A DNA stretch of 64,000 nt from the NCBI RefSeq assembly GCF_009725235.1, contig NZ_WJFC01000013.1:50407-114406 (forward strand). The letters are read 5' to 3'. A program made the position numbers and the translations under genes. The notes under the pieces were generated by a model, which saw only the letters and a program-made list of their open reading frames with translations, was not told the origin of the DNA and did not search any database. Positions 25,545 to 34,046 of the stretch are shown here, one piece after another (the stretch's first letter is position 1; the number at the start of each line of letters is the position of its first letter). Source of the DNA: Scytonema sp. UIC 10036. Its GTDB lineage: Bacteria; Cyanobacteriota; Cyanobacteriia; Cyanobacteriales; Nostocaceae.

Positions 25545-26681
25545 ATGACAAGAAACGGCATCGGTATCCGGACAGCACAATTGCGTTCCTCACGACTAAC
25601 TGGTCAGATTCATGTTTATGACGGCGCGGGAAAGGGCAAGTCACAAGCTGCACTGGGAGTCGTTTTACGCTCTATTGGCTTGGGAATTCATGCACGAAAC
25701 AATTCTAACCGTGTTTTATTACTACAGTTTCTTAAGGGTCCAGAACGAGATTATGATGAAGATGGGGCTATTGCAGCATTGCAAAGCGGATTTCCCCACC
25801 TAATCGATCAAGTCCGTACTGGCAGAGCAGAATTTTTTGGTCCAGATGAAATTACGGCTTACGATCGCGCTGAAGCAGCACGGGGTTGGGATGTGGCTAA
25901 GGGTGCCATTGCCTCGGGTTTGTATTCAGTTGTTGTTTTAGACGAAATTAATCCAGTCCTGGATTTAGGTTTGCTTCCTGTTGATGAAGTTGTTCGGACG
26001 TTAAAATCTAAGCCCCAAGAATTAGAAATCATTGCGACTGGACGTGCTGCACCACAACAGTTACTCGATATTGCGGATTTGCACTCGGAGATGAAACCTC
26101 AAGTTCATCCTACAGCCAAATTGCAGGGAATACAAGGTATTGAAATTTACACTGGTGCTGGGAAAGGAAAGTCTACTAGTGCCTTGGGGAAAGCTTTAAA
26201 AGCCATTGGTAGAGGAATCAACCATCCAGGTTCTACCCGTGTATTAATTATGCAGTGGCTCAAAGGCGGTACTGGCTACACGGAGGATGCTGCCATCGCA
26301 GCTTTACAAAAGTCATATCCAGAAGTTGTGGATCATCAACGCTGTGGTCGAGATGCCATTGTTTGGCGTAACTCACGCCAACAATTAGATTACATAGAAG
26401 CGGAACGTGGTTGGGAAATTGCCAAGACTGCTATTGCGTCTGGTTTGTACAAAACCATTATTCTTGACGAGCTCAATCCTACCGTAGATTTAGAACTATT
26501 ACCCATTGAACCAATTGTTCAAGCTTTACTCCGCAAGCCACGCGATACTGAGGTCATTATCACCGGCCGCTGTCAACATCAGCCAGCATACTTTGATTTG
26601 GCAAGTACACACTCAGAGGTTTATTGCCACAAGCATTATGCCAACCAAGGTGTCGAACTCAAGCGAGGGGTAGATTTTTAA
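25545..26681 (+). CDS. Tandem CobA/CobO/BtuR-like ATPase (two adenosyltransferase domains)
   Basis: Two homologous halves each have a P-loop GAGKGKS (residues 27-33 and about 205) and the Cob(I)alamin adenosyltransferase strand (VVVLDEINPVLDLGLL; TIILDELNPTVDLELL) followed by ATGR or ITGR. Single-domain homologues are ~200 aa; this is 378 aa. I started at the ATG giving TRNGIGIRTAQ; a longer frame from 25434 lacks support. The role could be cobamide adenosylation or another nucleotide-dependent step. Domain 1 has a phage-like variation in its LKGP loop and may be regulatory. Confidence 0.82.
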   Translation: MTRNGIGIRTAQLRSSRLTGQIHVYDGAGKGKSQAALGVVLRSIGLGIHARNNSNRVLLLQFLKGPERDYDEDGAIAALQSGFPHLIDQVRTGRAEFFGPDEITAYDRAEAARGWDVAKGAIASGLYSVVVLDEINPVLDLGLLPVDEVVRTLKSKPQELEIIATGRAAPQQLLDIADLHSEMKPQVHPTAKLQGIQGIEIYTGAGKGKSTSALGKALKAIGRGINHPGSTRVLIMQWLKGGTGYTEDAAIAALQKSYPEVVDHQRCGRDAIVWRNSRQQLDYIEAERGWEIAKTAIASGLYKTIILDELNPTVDLELLPIEPIVQALLRKPRDTEVIITGRCQHQPAYFDLASTHSEVYCHKHYANQGVELKRGVDF

Positions 26682-26933
26682 TTAATGGCTAATGGCTAAT
26701 AGCTAATGGCTAATAGAAGACTGGCTGTTTTTTAATTCGTAATTAACCATTAGCTATTAGCACGTAGGTAGGGCTAAAGCCCACCAAATAAGGCTTTTGT
26801 GCGACAGAGCAACTATAGCAATCCTAAATCATTAGTGAGCATTATTGAAACGGGTTTTCAATCAATCCGCGATCGCTATGTTGCATCATGACGATTACTT
26901 ACAATAAATGAGAGTTTCTATACATCGGCTAAT
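26682..26933. repeat. STRR tract and leader before the small membrane-protein gene
   Basis: TAATGGC/TAATAGC heptamers (26682-26720) are followed by a complementary ACCATTAGCTATTAG (about 26746-26761). The remainder contains a GCGATCGC site and no gene. Confidence 0.7.
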
Positions 26934-27050
26934 ATGGACAACAACACACTTGATTGGATAACAGGAGGAATTGCGATCGCAATTCTCGTAGGTGGTTTCC
27001 TGATGATGTTTACTACCATTTTCACTACAAAAAAAAGGAAAGATGACTGA
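26934..27050 (+). CDS. 38-aa single-helix membrane peptide
   Basis: MDNNTLDWITGG begins the protein, followed by one membrane helix (IAIAILVGGFLMMFTTIF) and a basic tail TTKKRKDD. The charge pattern (acidic/polar N-terminus, Lys/Arg at the C-terminus) and length resemble small subunits of photosynthetic or NDH complexes, though I do not recognise it as one of them. An ATG and clear TGA bound the frame. No strong ribosome-binding site is seen. Confidence 0.5.
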   Translation: MDNNTLDWITGGIAIAILVGGFLMMFTTIFTTKKRKDD

Positions 27051-27089
27051 AGGATGAAGAATTAACTTTCATCCTTCATCCTTCATCCT

Positions 27090-27296
27090 TTATCCTTTAC
27101 AACCAGGGATTTGTTCTTGCAATTCTGATACCGGGTTGAAAATGATGGTGTAATTCCCGCCTGCAGTTAGCCTCCGCATAATTTGCAAATGCGCTTCCGC
27201 ATCGTTGCGACGACGAAATCGAGCAACTATTTCATGCTGCATATTGGCTTGAAGTCGAACCAGACACCAAGGGCTTAATTTTTCTGCGTATGTCAT
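27090..27296 (-). CDS. Small conserved cyanobacterial protein, 68 aa
   Basis: Reads MTYAEKLSPWCLVRLQANMQ followed by HEIVARFRRRNDAEAHLQIM: a short strand, a basic ARFRRR patch and an amphipathic helix. This pattern is familiar from many cyanobacterial genomes as an uncharacterised small protein. The arginine cluster may bind nucleic acid. No partner is evident; the gene stands alone. Confidence 0.65.
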   Translation of the reverse strand: MTYAEKLSPWCLVRLQANMQHEIVARFRRRNDAEAHLQIMRRLTAGGNYTIIFNPVSELQEQIPGCKG

Positions 27297-27394
27297 AAAA
27301 TTGTCGTGACTAGATTTTTAGACTGAAGCAAGTTTACGTGAGGATGTCTGAAAAAGACATTTCAAAATGGACTTGCTTTTTTTTACACTTTGCT

Positions 27395-27700
27395 TTATGT
27401 GGTGCTTAACTTAGGAAAACAAAGTTCGAGCAATAGTTCGGGTGGAAGTTCGTCAAAGTGCTCTAGTAAAAAATCCATCAGTGCAAGATGGCGTAGGTCA
27501 GAAGGTTTGGGACGGCGGTAGTTGGCACCATGAGAAAACCAGCGCTTCACAGTTGACGGCGATCGCGAGCAAATTTGAGCTAGCATTTCATAGCTAACTT
27601 GCCACTTAGCGTAAAAGCGAGAGGGAGTCATTCCGAGTTGGCAACAACTATAGAATTGGATTAAATCTAGCTCTTGCTGAGTCAGAGGGCGAGGATTCAT
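27395..27700 (-). CDS. Helix-turn-helix domain protein, 101 aa
   Basis: The ATG at 27700 (MNPRPLTQQELDLIQFYSCC) is preferred over a TTG six codons upstream. The central part MLAQICSRSPSTVKRWFSHG reads as a helix-turn-helix, with PSTVKRW as the recognition helix. The C-terminus (LLEHFDELPPELLLELCFP) is acidic and leucine-rich. This looks like a small cyanobacterial regulator of unknown target. Confidence 0.7.
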   Translation of the reverse strand: MNPRPLTQQELDLIQFYSCCQLGMTPSRFYAKWQVSYEMLAQICSRSPSTVKRWFSHGANYRRPKPSDLRHLALMDFLLEHFDELPPELLLELCFPKLSTT

Positions 27701-27718
27701 AATTAAATTTCTTTGCAA

Positions 27719-28048
27719 TTAAATGACTGTTGATACGGCTCAAGTTAGTCCAGATCCTCGACTGCTCAAAGAAGTCGGGGATCTTGCAGTTACTTGTGTG
27801 ATACCAAAGCCATCTAAAGCTTGGAGATAGCCCCTGTACCCATTAGTTTGGCAACCAACAGGTTTTATCATTAAAAATTCTCCTGAAATAGGCAGGTCAG
27901 AAGCCAGTGCCAGCCGTAAAAGCTCAGCATTGGCTTTTGACTTTTCTAGGAAGGATTGATAGACATCAGCATAGCACAAATATTGTGTGTTTTTGTGTGT
28001 TTTTATGTATTTACCCTCAAAGCACGCAACAGCGCCTATGATGGGGAC
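27719..28048. other. 330-bp gap, no supported gene
   Basis: It contains the dispersed GAAGTCGGGGATCT repeat (about 27773-27786) and the promoter region of the downstream CopG-like gene. A minus-strand frame (27740-28141) has a C-terminus translated from the repeat and overlaps the CopG-like gene, so it is not accepted. Confidence 0.55.
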
Positions 28049-28513
28049 ATGGCTAAAGTAACTGTGACTCTTTATATAGAAGAAGATGATAAGGAAGCTC
28101 TGCAAAAATTGGCGGAAGCAGAAGAGCGTTCTTTGTCTCAAATGGCGGTGTTAATTCTCAAACAAAGGCTCAAACCACCTCAAGACGAAGGCAAAATTCG
28201 TCAACTTAAAGTCCAGGGAAGGAATGAGGCGACATTAAAACAACCCGGAGTTTCAGATTCATCTGCTCAATACCGAACCAATGGCTCGGAACTTAAACCG
28301 AAGGGAAATGTGCGCTTAACAGCAGCTTACTTGCAACCCCACGAACTTCAAGAGTTAGCTCAAAGAATTGTAGAACTTGAAAATGCAGCAGATGGTAGCG
28401 AGCTAAAATTCAAAGTGCAAATAGAACTAGATGGTGGATTGCAGCTATCAGATGAAGCGATCGCTCAACTTAAAGAAATACTTCAAGAGATTAGCGAGGA
28501 TTTTAAACTTTAA
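28049..28513 (+). CDS. Ribbon-helix-helix (CopG-like) domain protein, 154 aa
   Basis: The start at the ATG giving AKVTVTLYIEEDDKEALQKL places a classic ribbon-helix-helix at the N-terminus (strand VTVTLYI, helix EALQKLAEAEE, then RSLSQMAVLILKQRL). The middle is polar. The C-terminal 60 residues (LQPHELQELAQRIVELENA and LSDEAIAQLKEILQEISED) form alpha/beta structure with strand LKFKVQIELDGG. It is probably a DNA-binding regulator. No toxin gene follows; the next gene is the first kinase-WD40 gene. Confidence 0.7.
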   Translation: MAKVTVTLYIEEDDKEALQKLAEAEERSLSQMAVLILKQRLKPPQDEGKIRQLKVQGRNEATLKQPGVSDSSAQYRTNGSELKPKGNVRLTAAYLQPHELQELAQRIVELENAADGSELKFKVQIELDGGLQLSDEAIAQLKEILQEISEDFKL

Positions 28514-28928
28514 TGGTTAGTTGTTAGTTGTTGGTTGTTAGTTGTTGGTTGTTAGTTGTTGGTTGTTAGTTGTTGGTTGTTAGTTGTTGGTTGTTAGTTG
28601 TTGGTTGTGAATTTTGTATCGTTAAATACTGAAGAACTTGCACGTAAAAATTCAATCTACTTCTTGTGAAATGGGCTAGGTGCTTGTCCAATAAAATGAG
28701 CGTTTCCTGATACACCAAATTCCGGGATAATTTATCTATTTCTTTGGAAACCACCAACTACCAACCACTATCCACTATCCACTATCCACTATCCACTATT
28801 CACCAACCACTATCCACCAACCACTAACATTTATCGGATCTTTCGTATAAGATAGAGGATAATTAATCCTTATAAAAAATTCAGGGATAATTTAGCATAA
28901 ATTATTACGCAATCGCGTCCTTTTGGTG
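28514..28928. repeat. 415-bp gap dominated by STRR repeats
   Basis: TTGGTTGTTAGTTG 14-mers occupy about 28513-28608, and CACTATCCACTATC / CCAACCACTA units run at about 28750-28828, roughly complementary to the first tract. The unique centre (28610-28745) holds a short minus-strand frame without recognisable features. Confidence 0.8.
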
Positions 28929-31031
28929 ATGATCTGCTGTCTCAATCCTGATTGCCCAAGTCCCCTGAACAAGAGTGGAAGGACGTTTTGCCAAACGTGC
29001 AACACCCCACTGGTTCATTTGTTACGAAATCGCTTCCGCGTTACAGGTGTACTGTCTGATGAAGGAGGATTTGGTAGAACATATTTAGCAGAAGATATCG
29101 ATAAGTTAGATGAACTGTGTGTTATCAAGCAACTTGCTCCCAAAGTCCAAGGAAATTGGGCGTTAAAGAAGGCGATGGAGTTGTTTCAAAAAGAGGCTGA
29201 AAGATTGCAAGAACTGGGAGAACATCCTCAAATTCCAACTCTGTTAGCTTACTTTGAACAAGATAACTACTTATATTTGGTTCAGCAATTTATAGACGGG
29301 CAAAACCTGTTAAAAGAGTTACAACAACGGAGAGCGTATAACTCTCAAGAAATTAAAGAAATTTTGTTAGATTTACTGCCCGTTCTGAAATTTATACATG
29401 AACGAGGAGTTATTCACCGAGATATAAAACCTCAAAATATTATCCGTCGTCGAACTTCTCAAGCAACAACAGGAAAAGTTTTTCATCATACTTCCACGAA
29501 GGTAAAGAAGGTTGAAAGTCTAGTTTTGATTGACTTTGGTTCTGCAAAGCAGTTCACGGCAAAAGTACAAATGAAAATGGGGACTTCCATTGGTTCGCAA
29601 GGCTATTCTCCTATTGAACAAATTAGAGATGGTGTTGCTTATCCGGCTAGCGATTTGTTTAGTTTGGGTGCAACTTGCTTTCATTTGCTGACTGGAATTT
29701 CTCCTTTTAAGTTATGGACTGAAGATGGATATGCTTGGGTAAAGAATTGGCGAGAATATGTCAAATGTCCAATGAGTCAGGATTTAGAGCGGGTTTTGGA
29801 TAGACTGTTGCAAAAAGATATTCAACAGCGCTACCAATCTGCTGATGAAGCTATAGTAGATTTAACATTAAAGCAGCAAATACCACCACCTCTCCATCCC
29901 GCAGGTGTTCCTACTCCTTCTGTTGTTGTACCTCCCACTCAAGCACCATCAATACCCAAACCGTACATTTTTCTCAGAAATTCTCTCCTTGCAGGAACTG
30001 CTGTATTAGTGTTAAGTTCGGGAGAGTTTTGGTACAAGCAATTTCGCCGTCTTGAAATTAAAATATCTTCTAGTATCAGTCAGCCCGATCGCAGCATAGC
30101 GAATCGAGATACTACTGTCAAAACTCGTACTTCATCCCCTGATGGTCGTTTTTCTTTAGTCTCAACTGTAAGAGGATATTCCAACCCCATTTTATCTGTT
30201 GCTATTAGCCCAGATGGCAAAACGATTGCCAGTAACAGCGATAGTGGAATTAAACTATTAAGTTTAATAACAGGACAGGAAATTTCTACCTTACATGGTC
30301 ACGCTGGGATAGTAAACTCCCTAAGTATTAGCTCAGATGGACAAACTCTTGCTAGTGGAAGTGAGGACAAAACTGTTAAGATTTGGAACCTAGCAACCGG
30401 TCAAGAAGTCCGTACACTTATAGAGCATTCCAACTCAGTTCATACCCTAGCCTTCAGTCATGATGGCAAAATTATTGCTGATGGCAGTGATGACAACACT
30501 ATTAAACTGTGGAGTTTAGTAACAGGAGAAGAAATAAGTACGCTAGCGGGACATTCTAACTCGGTTCGGTCTGTCATTTTTAGTCCCGATGGTAGAACTC
30601 TAATTAGTGGTAGCTATGACAAAACAATAAAGTTATGGAATTTAGCAACAGGAGAGCAAATTCGTACTTTAGAAGGACATTTGGGTAAAGTGACTTCTCT
30701 TGCGATCGGACCAAATGGCAAAATCCTTGCAAGTGGAAGTTCTGACAAAACTATCAAGTTATGGAATCCGGACACGGGAGAGCAAATTCGTACTTTATTT
30801 GGTCATTCCGATACAGTAACCTCTATTGCGATTAGCCCGAATGGCAAACTCCTTGCTTCTAGCAGTTTGGATAGAACTATCAAACTATGGAATTTAGAGA
30901 CGGGACAGCAAATTCGCGTTCTGCTAGGTCACTCTGATAGTGTCCGTGCTACCGCCTTTAGTTCAGATGGAAAAACTCTTGTCAGTGGGAGTGACGATCG
31001 CACTATTAAGATTTGGCGAGTTTCTCGTTAA
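28929..31031 (+). CDS. Zinc-ribbon Ser/Thr kinase with C-terminal WD40 propeller (paralogue 1)
   Basis: The 700-aa protein begins with a zinc ribbon (CLNPDC...CQTCNTPL). A Hanks-type kinase (about 35-295) follows, with glycine loop DEGGFGRTYLAE, Lys in CVIKQ, HRDIKPQN, DFG and an APE-equivalent region. A membrane helix (about 355-370) and about seven WD40 repeats (about 415-700; SPDGKTLASGS...IKLWN pattern) complete it. The predicted topology is a cytoplasmic kinase with an extracytoplasmic propeller sensor. By homology to the paralogues the start is the ATG giving MICCLNP rather than the TTG two codons earlier. Confidence 0.93.
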   Translation: MICCLNPDCPSPLNKSGRTFCQTCNTPLVHLLRNRFRVTGVLSDEGGFGRTYLAEDIDKLDELCVIKQLAPKVQGNWALKKAMELFQKEAERLQELGEHPQIPTLLAYFEQDNYLYLVQQFIDGQNLLKELQQRRAYNSQEIKEILLDLLPVLKFIHERGVIHRDIKPQNIIRRRTSQATTGKVFHHTSTKVKKVESLVLIDFGSAKQFTAKVQMKMGTSIGSQGYSPIEQIRDGVAYPASDLFSLGATCFHLLTGISPFKLWTEDGYAWVKNWREYVKCPMSQDLERVLDRLLQKDIQQRYQSADEAIVDLTLKQQIPPPLHPAGVPTPSVVVPPTQAPSIPKPYIFLRNSLLAGTAVLVLSSGEFWYKQFRRLEIKISSSISQPDRSIANRDTTVKTRTSSPDGRFSLVSTVRGYSNPILSVAISPDGKTIASNSDSGIKLLSLITGQEISTLHGHAGIVNSLSISSDGQTLASGSEDKTVKIWNLATGQEVRTLIEHSNSVHTLAFSHDGKIIADGSDDNTIKLWSLVTGEEISTLAGHSNSVRSVIFSPDGRTLISGSYDKTIKLWNLATGEQIRTLEGHLGKVTSLAIGPNGKILASGSSDKTIKLWNPDTGEQIRTLFGHSDTVTSIAISPNGKLLASSSLDRTIKLWNLETGQQIRVLLGHSDSVRATAFSSDGKTLVSGSDDRTIKIWRVSR

Positions 31032-31185
31032 CTTTTTGACTCCGTAACTCATACTGATATAGACCTGTGTTAAGAAATCCGGAATTCTACTGGCTTAATC
31101 GGTAACTACATTTATTCCCAAGCAGGTAAGATGCCTCTGATTTTACATCGGAGCAATATAAAAGCAGCGTAACGTGGAATTTGCA

Positions 31186-32229
31186 ATGTCTGTAACCATG
31201 ACTGACACAAAAATTAAAGTTATTACGGGTGCGGCGATCGCGCTTTTGGGATTTGCAGGAATGTGGTACTGGCCATCACCTCCTGCAGCAACCAGGGCAT
31301 CATCCCAACGAAGTCAAGCTCAAACAAAACCCATACCAAAATTTGCTGAAGCTTTTACCCTTAAAGGTCACACCAATTCGATTTTGGCTGTTGCTGTTAG
31401 TCCTGACGGACGCACTCTTGCTAGCGTCAGTGCGGACAAAACTATCAAATTATGGAACTTAAAGACTGGAGCAGCGATTGGCATCCTCAAAGGTCATTCC
31501 GATTGGGTTAACTCTGTCACCTTTAGCCCTGATGGCAAAATGCTTGTCAGTGGAAGCGCTGACAAGACCGTTAAACTTTGGAGCGTAAGCAATCTGAAGG
31601 AGGTACGTACTCTCAAAGGACATTTAGCTGCAGTACAGTCTATTGCTATTAGCCCGGATGGCTTAACTATCGCCAGTGGAAGCTGGGATCAGAGTATTAA
31701 CTTGTGGAACTCAACCACTGGAGACAAAGTCCGCACTCTTAAAGGCAATTGCGATGTTGTCAACTCTGTTGCTTTTAGCCCAGACGGTAAAGTTCTGGCT
31801 AGTGGTAATTATTTTGACAATACCATAAATTTGTGGGACACGTCAACAGGAAAAGAACTCTATACTCTTTCGGGACATTCTGATGCTGTTTCTTCCCTTG
31901 CATTCAGTCCCGATCGTCAAAAACTTGTCAGTGGAAGTTGGGATCAAACTATCAAGATTTGGGATCTCAACATAAGAAGAGAAATACATACTCTCATTGG
32001 ACACACTAATAAAGTTTGGTCTGTAGCTGTCAGCCCTGATGGCAGTACTCTTGCTAGCAGTAGCTGGGACAAAACAATCAAAGTTTGGAATTTAGCTACA
32101 GGACAAGGCATAAATACCCTCACAGGGCATACTGACAGAGTTTGGTCTGTTGCTTTTAGTCCCGATGGCAAGACTCTTGCTAGTGGAAGTTTCGATCGAA
32201 CCGTTAAAATATGGCAGGTGGTGCAGTGA
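31186..32229 (+). CDS. Membrane-anchored WD40 protein without kinase domain
   Basis: The 347-aa protein has one N-terminal membrane helix (VITGAAIALLGFAGMWYW), a short linker and seven WD40 repeats (about 60-347) very like those of the neighbouring kinase-WD40 genes. The zinc ribbon and kinase are absent and no remnant of them lies in the 154-bp upstream gap. It may be a kinase-less partner or decoy for the same ligand. Several starts are possible (GTG 31174, ATG 31186, ATG 31198); I chose the ATG before SVTMTD. Confidence 0.85.
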   Translation: MSVTMTDTKIKVITGAAIALLGFAGMWYWPSPPAATRASSQRSQAQTKPIPKFAEAFTLKGHTNSILAVAVSPDGRTLASVSADKTIKLWNLKTGAAIGILKGHSDWVNSVTFSPDGKMLVSGSADKTVKLWSVSNLKEVRTLKGHLAAVQSIAISPDGLTIASGSWDQSINLWNSTTGDKVRTLKGNCDVVNSVAFSPDGKVLASGNYFDNTINLWDTSTGKELYTLSGHSDAVSSLAFSPDRQKLVSGSWDQTIKIWDLNIRREIHTLIGHTNKVWSVAVSPDGSTLASSSWDKTIKVWNLATGQGINTLTGHTDRVWSVAFSPDGKTLASGSFDRTVKIWQVVQ

Positions 32230-32357
32230 AAAGGAATTGGCGATGCGTGGATTTTGGATTTTGGATTTTGGATTTTAGATTGGGGACTAGGGATTATTTC
32301 GTCCCCCTTGTCCCCCTGGTCACTGGTCACTGGTCACTGGTCACTGGTCACTGATTC
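32230..32357. repeat. Short tandem repeats between convergent genes
   Basis: GGATTTT heptamers (32249-32277), then CACTGGT heptamers (about 32318-32353). These tracts separate the WD40 and PPC genes that converge here. Confidence 0.85.
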
Positions 32358-33662
32358 CTAAAACACCGTCAACCGATAAGTCCCACGTTCTTGTGGATTT
32401 GCTGAAATAACAACTACGTAGTACGTACCATCTTCAGGTAACTTGGCTCGATCGATGAATGCACTGTACCTTCCATCCTTGTTATCGTCTGTGGCGACAA
32501 TTTGCCCTTGGGAATTTAACAAGACTATGTAAGGAGAAAACTGTTCAAAGACACTGTCAGCACGGATGCTCACAAGTTGGTCTTTTTTACCCTGAAACTT
32601 AGATACATTATAAGGACTGCCACTTTTTCTTTGAATTGAGCTATTCTGAGTTAATTCATCGGAGCGATCGAGACTGTAACTTGCTCTGTCATTCCTAAGA
32701 GCTAAACTGTAACGCCCCGTATCTTCGGGCTTGCGGCTGGTAACGGCGATCGTGTAGGTACCTGTTCTTGGTAATCGGACAAAAATAAATGCGTCTTTGA
32801 CTCCTTGAGGATTCACCGCTTCACTACCTCTAGTCAAAAGCACATTATTATTTGGATCGAGTAAAAACATGAAGGGGTCTAGATTCAAGTTGTTTGTACG
32901 ACGCCGATCTGCACTACCGCTTAGCCTAATTTGAACAAGTTGGTTTTCTCTACCTTGAAACTGGTAGAAGCGATAATATCTACCCTGCGATTGATAATCT
33001 CCTGGAGCCAAAACACCAAATGCGATATCGACAAAGTTAATTTCTTGAAAATTAGGTGTTTTGGACAAGGAAGTAGGTGAAGAAGCTGTTGTCGTTGGCG
33101 TGGGGTTTCCTTGACGCGAAGGTTTAGGACTTCCTTGACGCGTTGGTGTGGAACTTTCTTGGCGCGAGGGCGTCGAGTTTCCTTGGGGCGTCGCCGTGGA
33201 ACTTCCTTGGGGCGTTGGTGTTGAGCGATCGCCTTCAGGGCTGGGTACTGGAATAGCAACACCTGTGCCAGATGTAGTAGACGTTGTGTTAGTGTTAGAG
33301 GGTTGCGTTGATGTGGTTGAGACAGCTGGTTTTGAAGCCCTGCTAGTTTCAGAAGGATTAGATTTTGGGGTGGAATTTACAGAGCCGGAAGATACATCTG
33401 GGGGTAGAGGCGATTCAATAGTTTCTTTTGGCTGTCGGGGCACCGGTTGTTGAGCTACAGGAATTTGCTCAATACCTTTTTCTACGGCTACTGGTTGTCT
33501 CTCATCGGCGGGTTTAGCAATTAAAAAGGGTTTTGAGTGTAGGGCATTTGCTAAAACCTTGATAGGAAAGGCATAATTTGTTATCAACAAACTACCACTC
33601 ATGCAACCAATTAAAACCAACTTTAATTGATTTGCACATTGTTTGTTGCTTTTTTCTACCAT
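32358..33662 (-). CDS. Exported PPC-domain protein (copy 1)
   Basis: The 434-aa protein starts at the ATG giving VEKSNKQCANQL, which has an AGGAG site 10 bp upstream; the longer frame does not. A hydrophobic signal (LKLVLIGCMSGSLLITNYAF) is followed by a Pro/Ser/Thr-rich spacer with TPRQG-like repeats (about 90-195) and two pre-peptidase C-terminal (PPC) beta domains (about 205-320 and 325-434; LAPGDYQSQGRYYRFYQFQG, LPRTGTYTIAVTSR, LPEDGTYYVVVISA). PPC domains are usually accessory to secreted enzymes; here they stand alone, suggesting a surface binding protein. It is divergent from kinase paralogue 2. Confidence 0.85.
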   Translation of the reverse strand: MVEKSNKQCANQLKLVLIGCMSGSLLITNYAFPIKVLANALHSKPFLIAKPADERQPVAVEKGIEQIPVAQQPVPRQPKETIESPLPPDVSSGSVNSTPKSNPSETSRASKPAVSTTSTQPSNTNTTSTTSGTGVAIPVPSPEGDRSTPTPQGSSTATPQGNSTPSRQESSTPTRQGSPKPSRQGNPTPTTTASSPTSLSKTPNFQEINFVDIAFGVLAPGDYQSQGRYYRFYQFQGRENQLVQIRLSGSADRRRTNNLNLDPFMFLLDPNNNVLLTRGSEAVNPQGVKDAFIFVRLPRTGTYTIAVTSRKPEDTGRYSLALRNDRASYSLDRSDELTQNSSIQRKSGSPYNVSKFQGKKDQLVSIRADSVFEQFSPYIVLLNSQGQIVATDDNKDGRYSAFIDRAKLPEDGTYYVVVISANPQERGTYRLTVF

Positions 33663-34046
33663 TTTTAGGCTACTCCTGTTGATTGAAACATTGTACTCAG
33701 GGTAGATTGACACCGTACTATATTTCACCAACAAAATACTCTAGTTAATCTGCTGATTTACTGATATAGATTACTGTTGCTTGATACCTAAAAAAAACTT
33801 ACAAACATAACTTCTATAAATCTTTACACTAGCAATGCTTTTGTTTATCTATATTAAAGAAGCTGTAGTATCTTTCTTAACACGTAAAGATGTTAACATC
33901 AAAATGTGGAAAAATAATGTAGAGACGTGCCACGGCAGGTCTTTACAAAAATTGTAGACAACGCACAATGAATTTCTAGAGATGTCTAATATCAATCTTC
34001 GATATTTTTTCCTCAAAGCTAAACCGTCCACTTATGGATTCCCAGT
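33663..34046. other. Divergent promoter region, PPC copy 1 / kinase paralogue 2
   Basis: 384 bp, strongly A/T-rich, with no gene. It separates two divergent genes and presumably carries both promoters. A similar arrangement of the same two gene types recurs at 44332-44900. Confidence 0.6.

Noticed and set aside
27740..28141. 133-aa minus-strand frame
   Set aside because: Its C-terminus is a translation of the dispersed GAAGTCGGGGATCT repeat and its N-terminus is antisense to the CopG-like gene.
28566..28757. 63-aa minus-strand frame between STRR tracts
   Set aside because: The ends are translated repeats (TTNNQQLTTNN); the central ~45 residues show nothing recognisable.
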